A stretch of 64,000 nt of DNA from Aggregatilineales bacterium. Its GTDB lineage: Bacteria > Chloroflexota > Anaerolineae > Aggregatilineales > Ch27. Both the position numbers and the translations under genes were made by a program. The stretch's first letter is position 1. The number at the start of each line of letters is the position of its first letter. The stretch spans positions 62,001 to 126,000 of the forward strand of contig JARKOQ010000208.1 in the NCBI GenBank assembly GCA_029976005.1. Reading direction: 5' to 3'. The notes beneath the pieces are model-generated. The model saw nothing but the letters and a program-made list of their open reading frames with translations, made no database searches and had not been told where the DNA came from. This document shows, one piece after another, positions 9,515 to 17,868 of this stretch.

Positions 9515-10011
9515 GGGGGGATTGCTCCTCGACACAGGCGGGGAAAAACCGCCCGCAAGAAAGCGCACGACCTATGAACATACCAGACTTCGGGCGGAAC
9601 GACGAGTTTCCTTGCATGCTAGATCGGTGTATAGTAAGGCATGACAGATCATCACCGATCCGTTTTGGGAGCGGAAGGTTAGTGCTCTGGCCGTATGGTG
9701 AAATTCATCGACATTCGGGGTGGTTCCGGCCCGGCGGGCGATTGGCCGTGGAGAAACACCCATGCGGGACCAGGTCATAATAGATTTGCGATAGTCGCGC
9801 CTCAAGCTCGTAGAAACAGTAAATATCCTCTTTGCTCGACATAGAAACGCTTATCTGGGTGGTGCAGCCGTCCCCCGGCCGGTGGGATGCGGGGGCAACC
9901 TTTGACCATGCCGGTTCGGTTTCTATGGCCGGTTGGCGCTGGCCGGTGGCTTGCAGCGGCCAGCATGGCCGGGCGTGATGCAGGGTGTAACCTGGAGAAA
10001 AAGAGGACGCC

Positions 10012-11181
10012 ATGATCGTGGTTGGATTGATGTCTGGGGCCGCGGCGGATGGCATCGAGGTGGCGGTGTGCGAAATCGTCGGGGCGCCTCCCGGCCTGCG
10101 CGCCGAGGTCCTCTCCTCGCTGAATATCCCCTGGCCGCTGGAAATCCAGAAGATGGCGGAAAAAGCGGGCGAGCCAGGTCCGATTGATGTCGCCGATCTG
10201 TGCCTGCTGGATGTCGCCATCGGCGAGGCGTTCGCGGCTGCCGCACTGGAGGGCATTGCCCATGTGGGCTACTATCCGGAGCAAATCGATCTGATCGGCT
10301 TGCAAGGGCAGAACGTGCGCCACGAGGTCCGCGAGGATGGGCACGTCGAGACCTCGCTGCACCTGGGCCAGGCCGCGATCGTGACCGAGTGGACGGGCAT
10401 CACGACCGTGAGCGATTTCCGCCAGCGGGACGTGGCGGCCGGCGGGCAGGGCGCGCCCCTGCTGGGGTTCGTCGACTGGCTGCTGGTGCGCCATCCCCAT
10501 CGTTTTCGGGCCGTGCACTACCTCAACGATATCGCCAGCGTGTCGTTCCTGCCGCCGCTCAGCCAGCCGGAGCTGGCCCCGGTGGCCTTCGATATCGGGC
10601 CGGGCACGGTGCTGCTCGACTATGCCCAGGCCCGGCTGGATGAGTACCACCAGCCCAATGGGCACAGCCTTAGCGGCGTGATCGACGAATCGCTGCTGCG
10701 CAGCCTGATGGGGCATCCCTATCTCCACCGGCGGCCGCCCAAGACGGTCGGCCACCTGACCTTTGGCCGGGCGGTGGTGGAAGACCTGTGGCGCGAGGCG
10801 GGGGCGGCCGGGTTGTCTCCGGCGACGATCATGGAGACGTTCACAACTTTCGTGGTGGAGAGCATGCGGGAGGCGTACCAGCGCTTCGCGCCCGGCCCGA
10901 TCGAGGAGATCATCCTGACCGGCAAGGGGCGGCGCTACCCGCATCTGATGCAGCTCGTGCGGGGCATGTTCGCGCCGGTGCCGGTGCTGTCGCACGAGGA
11001 CATCGGGATGGATTCGGAGAGCAAGGAGGCCCTGGGCGTGGCGGTGCTGGCCTATGAGGCGTGGCACAACCGGCCCGGCACGCTGCCTTCCTTGACCGGC
11101 GTGCAGCGCGCGACCCCGCTGGGGGCGATCATCCCTGGGCCGAACTTCCAGACGCTGCTCAAGGAGACCTGGCAGGCCTGA
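10012..11181 (+). CDS. anmK: Anhydro-N-acetylmuramic acid kinase-like protein (divergent)
   Basis: GLMSGAAADGIEVA; VSDFRQRDVAAGGQGAPL; FDIGPGTVLLDYA; PSLTGVQRATPLGAIIPG. Confidence 0.8.
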   Translation: MIVVGLMSGAAADGIEVAVCEIVGAPPGLRAEVLSSLNIPWPLEIQKMAEKAGEPGPIDVADLCLLDVAIGEAFAAAALEGIAHVGYYPEQIDLIGLQGQNVRHEVREDGHVETSLHLGQAAIVTEWTGITTVSDFRQRDVAAGGQGAPLLGFVDWLLVRHPHRFRAVHYLNDIASVSFLPPLSQPELAPVAFDIGPGTVLLDYAQARLDEYHQPNGHSLSGVIDESLLRSLMGHPYLHRRPPKTVGHLTFGRAVVEDLWREAGAAGLSPATIMETFTTFVVESMREAYQRFAPGPIEEIILTGKGRRYPHLMQLVRGMFAPVPVLSHEDIGMDSESKEALGVAVLAYEAWHNRPGTLPSLTGVQRATPLGAIIPGPNFQTLLKETWQA

Positions 11182-11204
11182 GCGGCCAGAGTCCGGACAA
11201 CAAA

Positions 11205-11240
11205 ACACGGGCGCTTGCGATTATCCGCAAGCGCCCGTGT
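11205..11240. terminator. Bidirectional terminator, 15-bp perfect stem
   Basis: ACACGGGCGCTTGCG-attatc-CGCAAGCGCCCGTGT between convergent genes. Confidence 0.8.
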
Positions 11241-11251
11241 CGATTCAATGG

Positions 11252-12430
11252 CTAACCGATCGGCTCGGCCCGTTCGGGGGCGGTAGTTCCGGCCAGACCG
11301 CGATAGCTCAGGATCGCCGCCGCGCCGTTCGCGCCGCGCACCCAGTCCACGAAAGTTCGGGTGCTGGTGTTGGGGCTGCCGCTGATGCAGAAGTTCAGGG
11401 TGTGGGCCGCCGATCCGCTGTACAGGGTGGCAACCGGGACTGTCACGGCCGCGCCGCAGCCCGCGTCCACGGCCATGCTCAGGTCGACCACACCGACCTC
11501 GACCGCATTCGCCCCCTGCGCGTTGTTGGAGCAGATCAGGCCGGTGGCGCGGGCCGGGCTGCGCTGGACGAGGTAGTTCACCAGGGCCAGCGGCGAGCAG
11601 TCCCCACCCAGGACCATGCCGAAACGCCCCACCGGGGCGGCGGGGACGCTGGTGGGGGCGGCGGCAGCGGGCGCCTCGGTGGCCTCGACGGTGACTTCCG
11701 CGACGGCCGCCGGAGCCTGGACGGTGGCGGTCAGGGTCGGGACGACCTGCGGAGCAACGGGGGCATCCAGCACCGGGGCGGGCGGCGGCGGGACGAGAAT
11801 CCCATCGGCGGAAGGCGTCGAGCGCGGCAGGGCGAAGGCCTGCTCGCGGGTGTAGACGCGCACCCGATCCACGAAGCCATACAGGGCCAGCCCCTCGATC
11901 TGCGGCAGCCAGGCCTGGCCGGTGGTCGTTTCCACGAGCCAGTACCAGGTATCCGTGCCGCTGAAGTAGCTGCGGGCGACGATCGGGAAACTGGAATCGG
12001 TCAGAGCACGGCCGAGCACTTGCCCGCCGGGATTGGGCACGGCATAGCCCGCCATCGGCTGGCCCACGACGATCGCGCGCGGCTCCTCCAACATGCCAAA
12101 TTCGGAGACGATGGGCACGCCCCGGAAGCTGTTGCGGGTGACCACGAACTCGTTGCTGACCCAGCCGGTGCCGAACTCGGAGACGACCTGCCACCAGGTC
12201 CGGTCGCTGGTGCGGCCGATGACGGGCAGGATCGTGCCGCCGGGGTGGGTGCCCTGGATGGCATATTCCGGGCCGGGGCCGGTGCGCTGGTTGAGCGCGC
12301 TGGTATCCACCACGACCACGGGGCCGCCCTGGCCGAGCGGACCGGCCAGAGCCAGCGGGACGGCGATCAAGAGGGCTGCCAGGCACAGCAGCACCAGTCC
12401 GGGTTGGGTCCATTTCGCGTAGATGGGCAT
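11252..12430 (-). CDS. Secreted protein with SH3b-like domains and a C-terminal region resembling a periplasmic-binding-protein tail
   Basis: Signal peptide; SALNQRTGPGPEYAIQGTHPGGTILPVIGRTSDRTWWQVVSEFGTGWVSNEFV (SH3b-like); C-term CISGSPNTSTRTFVDWVRGANGAAAILSYRGLAG. Confidence 0.65.
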   Translation of the reverse strand: MPIYAKWTQPGLVLLCLAALLIAVPLALAGPLGQGGPVVVVDTSALNQRTGPGPEYAIQGTHPGGTILPVIGRTSDRTWWQVVSEFGTGWVSNEFVVTRNSFRGVPIVSEFGMLEEPRAIVVGQPMAGYAVPNPGGQVLGRALTDSSFPIVARSYFSGTDTWYWLVETTTGQAWLPQIEGLALYGFVDRVRVYTREQAFALPRSTPSADGILVPPPPAPVLDAPVAPQVVPTLTATVQAPAAVAEVTVEATEAPAAAAPTSVPAAPVGRFGMVLGGDCSPLALVNYLVQRSPARATGLICSNNAQGANAVEVGVVDLSMAVDAGCGAAVTVPVATLYSGSAAHTLNFCISGSPNTSTRTFVDWVRGANGAAAILSYRGLAGTTAPERAEPIG

Positions 12431-12586
12431 CACATTCCCCCTGGGTTGTCGAGACGGATAAAGCCTTGGGTTGGCGCGAAGGCGTCGCGCACGCCTTCAG
12501 TATAGATCAATTTGAAATTTCGCGTGCGGGCGCGAGGCGGGTGCATTGCGGGGGGGCGGGCGCGGCGATCGACGTTTCAATGCAAC

Positions 12587-12649
12587 ACGGATTGGATGGA
12601 TGAACGCGGTTTTCTTGAAGGAAAGGCCGTGTAGACCCGTCCAATCCGT
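12587..12649. repeat. Small inverted-repeat element
   Basis: ACGGATTGGATGG (12587-12599) / CCGTCCAATCCGT (12637-12649), 12 of 13 paired. Confidence 0.6.
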
Positions 12650-12686
12650 AGACTGCGAGTTGAGTAAGCCGGGGCAAGCGCCTGGG

Positions 12687-13607
12687 TCAGCGGCTCTGGT
12701 CGGGGGCGGGCTGCCACAGGCGCTCCCACAGGCCGACGCCTTCCGGGGCGAGGCGGGCGGCATAGTGGGCCAGGGCGCGGCGGGCCAGGCTTTCGGTCCC
12801 GAAGAGCATGGGGAGCTGCGACCGGTAGTCCAGCACGGCGTCGACCTTGGCAGCCAGGTTGATGGCGTACAGGTTGGCCAGCCAGCGCTCGCCCTGGGCG
12901 ATCCGGCTGGCGACCAGGGTCAGGCGCGGCCCGCTGTGGAGGCCGGGGAGGCTCTGCAGGCGGGCAACCGGCAGGGCGAGCCGTCCGCCACTGTAGCCCT
13001 GCGCGGCAGGCAGGCGCTCGGAGAACGCGGCCAACAGACGCAGGATCGGCGGGGCCAGGTTGCCCAGCAGGACATAAGGCATGTCCTCGTAGAAGCAGAC
13101 CGGCCCTGGCGTTCGCCGTGCAGCCGTGTAGACCAGGGCGTGATCGACATGCACGCCGATCCCCAGCGGCGCGTAGAACATCGCGTCGGGATTGTCGCGG
13201 CGCAGATCACGCAGCAGGCGGCCGATCTGTACCTGAAGCCGGGCGTCGCTCTGCGCAATCCGGCCGAAATAGTTCAACCCTCGATAGAGGAAGCGACCGT
13301 TTTTACCCCGGCGGTAGAGCGCGCCCTGCCAGCCCATGTGGCGGTAGTCCGCGCCCAGGCGACGCAGGGCGGTGCTGTCCTCGATGCGGCGGACGGCGAA
13401 CGGATCGATCCCGCTGCATCCCCAGGCGGCGTGCATCCGGCGCAGGTGCGCGGGCAGATTGTCGGGTTCCAGACCCGCCGTGAACATGGTCACGACCAGC
13501 ACGCGCTCGCCGCGCGCGGTCTGGGTGGCGATCAGGCCGCCGCAGGACAGCGCGGCGTCATCCAGGTGAGGCGACAAATAAATGTGGTCCCAATGTTCGT
13601 GGTTCAT
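12687..13607 (-). CDS. PIG-L family deacetylase
   Basis: MNHEHWDHIYLSPHLDDAALSCGGLIA (PHxDD motif); start chosen at 13607 instead of the ORF-track start, giving an ATGA overlap with the upstream gene. Confidence 0.85.
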   Translation of the reverse strand: MNHEHWDHIYLSPHLDDAALSCGGLIATQTARGERVLVVTMFTAGLEPDNLPAHLRRMHAAWGCSGIDPFAVRRIEDSTALRRLGADYRHMGWQGALYRRGKNGRFLYRGLNYFGRIAQSDARLQVQIGRLLRDLRRDNPDAMFYAPLGIGVHVDHALVYTAARRTPGPVCFYEDMPYVLLGNLAPPILRLLAAFSERLPAAQGYSGGRLALPVARLQSLPGLHSGPRLTLVASRIAQGERWLANLYAINLAAKVDAVLDYRSQLPMLFGTESLARRALAHYAARLAPEGVGLWERLWQPAPDQSR

Positions 13608-14257
13608 GACGCGATCGGCGTATCCAATGCTTTTCGGACGCGAATAATCCCCGCTGTGCGAAACAGCGGCCAGGTCAGCGGGGCAACCCAGTAATTGCGG
13701 TGGATGATGGCCCAGCCCTGCTGCCGGAACAGCCCGCCCACGCGATAATTGCTGCTCATCACGTCGGCCACCAGCCCCTTGAGGCCCAGCCGCCGGCATT
13801 CCTCGTATATCAGCGGGGCGGCCTGGGTGGCGATGCCCTGGCGGCGGTGGGCCGGGGCGACCACGAGGTTGTCCAGGTAGGCTTCGTCCGGCGCGACGCG
13901 CGGCCCGATGGATCGGCGCAGCACCGCCACCGCCCACCAGGCACGCCAGCGGCCCGCTTCAGACTGCAATACGTCCCTGGCGGCCTGATAGTTGCGCGCG
14001 GTCGGGGTGGTGGATGCCAGGCGGAGGGTCAGCGTGGCGACGACGGCCCCTTCCATCTCGACGACATAGATCGGGCCAGGGCACAGGATGCCGGCCGGCA
14101 GGAGGGCGAGCATGCGCCGGGCGCGGTCATGCGCCGACCAGCCCAGGGCCACGGCGTACTTGCCGCGAAAGGCGTGGGCCAGGAGGTCCGCGATGGCCGG
14201 GTCATCGTCCGGGGTGGCGCGCCGCAGGCGCAGGGGAGGGAGAGCGTCCATCACCAT
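13604..14257 (-). CDS. GNAT family N-acetyltransferase
   Basis: LRLRRATPDDDPAIADLLAHAF...EAYLDNLVVAPAHRRQGIATQAAPLIYEECRRLG. Confidence 0.85.
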   Translation of the reverse strand: MVMDALPPLRLRRATPDDDPAIADLLAHAFRGKYAVALGWSAHDRARRMLALLPAGILCPGPIYVVEMEGAVVATLTLRLASTTPTARNYQAARDVLQSEAGRWRAWWAVAVLRRSIGPRVAPDEAYLDNLVVAPAHRRQGIATQAAPLIYEECRRLGLKGLVADVMSSNYRVGGLFRQQGWAIIHRNYWVAPLTWPLFRTAGIIRVRKALDTPIAS

Positions 14258-14394
14258 AACATTCGTTCCAAAATACTTTCAAGCCCAATTTTATACCCAC
14301 TTGGCGCGGGTGCGTTACAATCTACCTGATCTGTTCCCGAAAATCGAGTGTTTGTGCCGTCCGGGGGAGTGGCGGACGCCATCCCCCGTTTGTC

Positions 14395-17300
14395 TTGAGC
14401 CGGAAACCCATGCTCCGTTCCCTCATTCACCGTCTTCCGCTCGGTTGGGCGCTGCGCCTGGCCCTTCTGCGGCTGCTGGCCCAGTGGCAGTCGCTTCTGA
14501 CAATCGTAATCGGCGTGCTGCTGGCGGCCGTGATCGGGGCCAACGCGCCGCTGTACACGGCAGCCGTGGCCCAGGTTGGGATGGTGCAGCGCCTCGACCA
14601 GCAGCCCGACGCCGACGCCAACATCTTCAGCCGGATCAGCCTGACCTCGCTCGACGTGGCCGACCTGGACGCGACCTGGACGGCCGCCGACGCGGCGGTG
14701 CGCGGGCAGGTCGATGTGGTGTTTGAGTCGGCTTTGCCCGGTTGGGCCGCCCGGACGGTCACCTGGGCTGAGTCGGCCCCGATGCTGGTCGTCAAGGATG
14801 GGGCTGACCTGGAGGCCGTCCGGATGCGGGTGGCCTACTACGACGGTTGGCAGGAGTCGACGCAGATCGTCGAGGGCGAATGGCCGTCCGCCACGCCGCC
14901 GGAAGGCGTTGACATGGAAGTGGCGCTCGGCCTGAATGCCTCGATCGACCTCGATCTGGAGGTCGGCGATGTGATCGTGCTCGACCAGCGCGGCTGGGAG
15001 AGCAGCCGGGCGATCCGGGCGCGAATCAGCGCCGTGGTGCGCGAGGCCGACGAGAGCAGCCCGTACTGGATGGCCCCCTCGCCGCTGCGCCTGGAAGCCT
15101 CCGGCCAGTACCAGGCCGAGACCAACGTCCTCGTCTCCCGCGCGGATTTCCTGCGGGCCGTCGTCGCCTTCATCCCGGAGACGCGCTCCCTGATCGGCTG
15201 GCGCGTGCTGTTCGACCATACCCGCCTGCCGTTCTCGGAGACTCCGGCGGCCCTGGCCCGGCTGGAGGCGTTCAGCCGCAACCTGGGCGAATTGTTCCAG
15301 TCGCCGGGCGGTCCGCAACTGAACTTCGTTTACCAGACCAACCTGGGGCCGCTGCTGTCCGCCTATGCCGGCGAGGTCAGTTTGTTGGGCGCGCCGTTTG
15401 GATTGCTGCTGTTGCAGATCGGGGCGCTGGTGCTGTTCTTCCTGGTGGCGACCGCGACTCTGGTGCGGCGCGGCGAACGGCGCGAGCTGGCGATGCTCCA
15501 GAGCCGGGGCGCGTTCGACCGCCAGTTGATCCTGCTGCGCGGGGTGGAGGCGCTGCTGATCACGGTCCTGGCCGCGCTGGCCGCGCCGCTGGTCGCCCAG
15601 CAGTTTCTGATCGGACTGGCCCCGGTCTTCACCGGGATCGAGCGCCTGCCGCTGGCGCTGGATCGCAGCGCATTTATCTTTGCGGCGCTGGCCGGGGGCG
15701 CGGCCCTGCTGGCCCTGATGGGCACCCTGCGCCCGGTGCTGCGCCTGCCGCTGATCCTGGCCGGGGGCAGCGCGGCCCGCAGCGACAAACAGGCCTGGTG
15801 GCAGCGCTACTACCTGGATGTGCTGCTGGTGATCGTCGGCGGGGCGGCCCTGTGGCGGCTGGTCAGCACGTCTTCGCCGCTGTCGGGCACGCAGTTGGGC
15901 GGCCTGGAAGCCGATCCGCTGCTGCTGCTGGCTCCGGCCCTGCTATTCGTGGCCCTGGGCAGTGTCTTGCTGCGCCTGTTCCCGGCGGTGATGCAGGTGT
16001 TGGCGCGCTACTTTGCCCGGCGGGATGGGCTGGGCGGGGCGCTGGCGACGTGGCAGGTCAGCCGCGAGCCGGTGCATTACGGCCGGATTGCCTTCCTGCT
16101 GACCCTGGCGATCGGGATCGGCTGGTTCGCCACCAGCTTCCGGGCGACGGTCAGCCGCAGCCAGAACGACCAGGCCCGCTACCAGGTCGGGACCGACATC
16201 CGGTTGACCGAGCGCGACGTGGCGCTCGACGTCGACCGGACGCGCCCGGCCGAAACCTTCCTGGCGATGGACGGGGTCGAGGCGGCCAGCCCGGTGACGC
16301 GCTTCGTCAACGCCGACGTCTCGATCGACCGCCGCCAGCCATTGGCCGGCGAAGTGCTGGCGATCGATTCGGATTCGTTCGGCAGCGTGGTCTACTGGCG
16401 GAGCGATTTGGGGCCGGTCAAGGCCCCGCGCGCGCCGGGCCAGCCGGTCAGCCTGCCCACGCCGGGCCGGGCGCTGCCCCTGACTCCGGCGCGGATCGGC
16501 CTGTGGGCGCGGGTGGATTTGCCCCGCTTCAGCTATTCCAGCGGAGGGCTGTACCAGCCCGACCTCGACCGGCTGCTCAACCGGATGACGATCCACATGC
16601 GGCTGCGCGACGCGACCGGGACCTTCGTCGTGGTGAAGTTCGCCCCGGTCGAGGTGGAATGGACTCGCTCCGGGCTGGATCAGCCCGGCCTGTCGATGCG
16701 GGCCTTCCTGACGACCGGCTGGGCCTATTTTGAGGCCGACCTGGCGGGACTGGCCTATACCCCCCAGGGCGAGCTGCGCCTCGAATCGATCTACTGGACG
16801 AACCGGGGGCGGGCCAACGCGGAAAACGACGTGCGCTTCTCGCTGGCCGGGCTGCGTCTGATCGACGGCGGGGGCGCGGTCACGGAGCTGGACTGGCTGG
16901 CCGAATCCGGCTGGGAACTGGTCTACGACTCCGGGGCGCTGATCCGGGGCACAACCGGGATTTATTCCGCGCCTGAACGGCCGAATCTGTCCGCCCGCCA
17001 GGTCGTCTGGGATCAGGACGGCATGATCAGCACGCTGGGGATCGTGTTCAACTACCCCAAAGCCGGGCCGATCCCGGCGGTGGCCAGCCGGACGCTGATG
17101 GCGCGCAACGGCCTCCAGCCGGGGGATACCTACGATCTGGTCAACATCGGCCGGGTCAGCCCGACCGTCCAGGTGCTGGACGTGGTGGATTATTACCCGA
17201 CGCTCTACGACGAGCGGCGGCCGTTCCTGGTGGTTGACCAGGCGGCGCTGCTGTACGCGATCAACCGGCGGCCGAGCGCCACGGCCTACCCCTCCGAGAT

Positions 17301-17865
17301 GTGGCTGCGCCTGAATCCGGGTGTCTCGTCGCAAACGTTCGCGGCGGGGGTGGACACTGAAGGCGATTCGAGCGCGGTCGTCCGCGCGGTCACGCTCGAA
17401 CGGACGCTGCGCACCATCCAGACCAACCCGCTGGCGCTGGGCCTGATGGGGCTGCTGTTCCTGGCCTTCATGGTCGCCCTGGCGCTGAGCGTGGTCGGCC
17501 TGCTGACCTACGCCGGGCTGACCGCCCAGAGCCGCCGGGCCGAGTTTGGCGTGCTGCGCGCGCTGGGCCTGTCGCTCAAGCGGCTGGTGCTCAGTCTGGC
17601 GCTGGAACAAACGCTGGTAATCCTGACCGGCGCGCTGCTGGGCGGGGTGCTGGGGGCGCTGCTGAGCGACCGGGTGGTGCCGACGCTGGCGATCGGCGCG
17701 ACCGGGGAGGCGATCACGCCGCCGTTCGTGGTTCAGGTGGAGGTCGCGGCTCTGCTCCAGTACGGCCTGATCATGCTGGCCGTGCTGGCGGGAGTGCTGA
17801 CGGCCAGCTTGCTGCTGGTGCGCCGCCTGTCGCTGGCGCAGACGCTCCGGCTCGGTGAGGAGTAG
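14395..17865 (+). CDS. FtsX-like (MacB-type) ABC transporter permease, very large extracytoplasmic domains
   Basis: 1156 aa; TM near N-term, FtsX-like cores around residues ~320-450 and the C-term (LLTYAGLTAQSRRAEFGVLRALGLSLKRLVLSLALEQ). TTG start at 14395 or ATG at 14410. Confidence 0.85.
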   Translation: MSRKPMLRSLIHRLPLGWALRLALLRLLAQWQSLLTIVIGVLLAAVIGANAPLYTAAVAQVGMVQRLDQQPDADANIFSRISLTSLDVADLDATWTAADAAVRGQVDVVFESALPGWAARTVTWAESAPMLVVKDGADLEAVRMRVAYYDGWQESTQIVEGEWPSATPPEGVDMEVALGLNASIDLDLEVGDVIVLDQRGWESSRAIRARISAVVREADESSPYWMAPSPLRLEASGQYQAETNVLVSRADFLRAVVAFIPETRSLIGWRVLFDHTRLPFSETPAALARLEAFSRNLGELFQSPGGPQLNFVYQTNLGPLLSAYAGEVSLLGAPFGLLLLQIGALVLFFLVATATLVRRGERRELAMLQSRGAFDRQLILLRGVEALLITVLAALAAPLVAQQFLIGLAPVFTGIERLPLALDRSAFIFAALAGGAALLALMGTLRPVLRLPLILAGGSAARSDKQAWWQRYYLDVLLVIVGGAALWRLVSTSSPLSGTQLGGLEADPLLLLAPALLFVALGSVLLRLFPAVMQVLARYFARRDGLGGALATWQVSREPVHYGRIAFLLTLAIGIGWFATSFRATVSRSQNDQARYQVGTDIRLTERDVALDVDRTRPAETFLAMDGVEAASPVTRFVNADVSIDRRQPLAGEVLAIDSDSFGSVVYWRSDLGPVKAPRAPGQPVSLPTPGRALPLTPARIGLWARVDLPRFSYSSGGLYQPDLDRLLNRMTIHMRLRDATGTFVVVKFAPVEVEWTRSGLDQPGLSMRAFLTTGWAYFEADLAGLAYTPQGELRLESIYWTNRGRANAENDVRFSLAGLRLIDGGGAVTELDWLAESGWELVYDSGALIRGTTGIYSAPERPNLSARQVVWDQDGMISTLGIVFNYPKAGPIPAVASRTLMARNGLQPGDTYDLVNIGRVSPTVQVLDVVDYYPTLYDERRPFLVVDQAALLYAINRRPSATAYPSEMWLRLNPGVSSQTFAAGVDTEGDSSAVVRAVTLERTLRTIQTNPLALGLMGLLFLAFMVALALSVVGLLTYAGLTAQSRRAEFGVLRALGLSLKRLVLSLALEQTLVILTGALLGGVLGALLSDRVVPTLAIGATGEAITPPFVVQVEVAALLQYGLIMLAVLAGVLTASLLLVRRLSLAQTLRLGEE

Positions 17866-17868
17866 CCC

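Noticed and set aside
6653-9577. 974-aa plus-strand ORF opposite exonuclease, MFS and PhzF genes
   Set aside because: Antisense to three well supported genes; Gly/Asp/Arg-rich without domain motifs.
9580-10011. ORFs in the phzF-anmK gap (e.g. 9705..10256, 9574..9780)
   Set aside because: No convincing codon pattern or motif; mostly noncoding or antisense to anmK.
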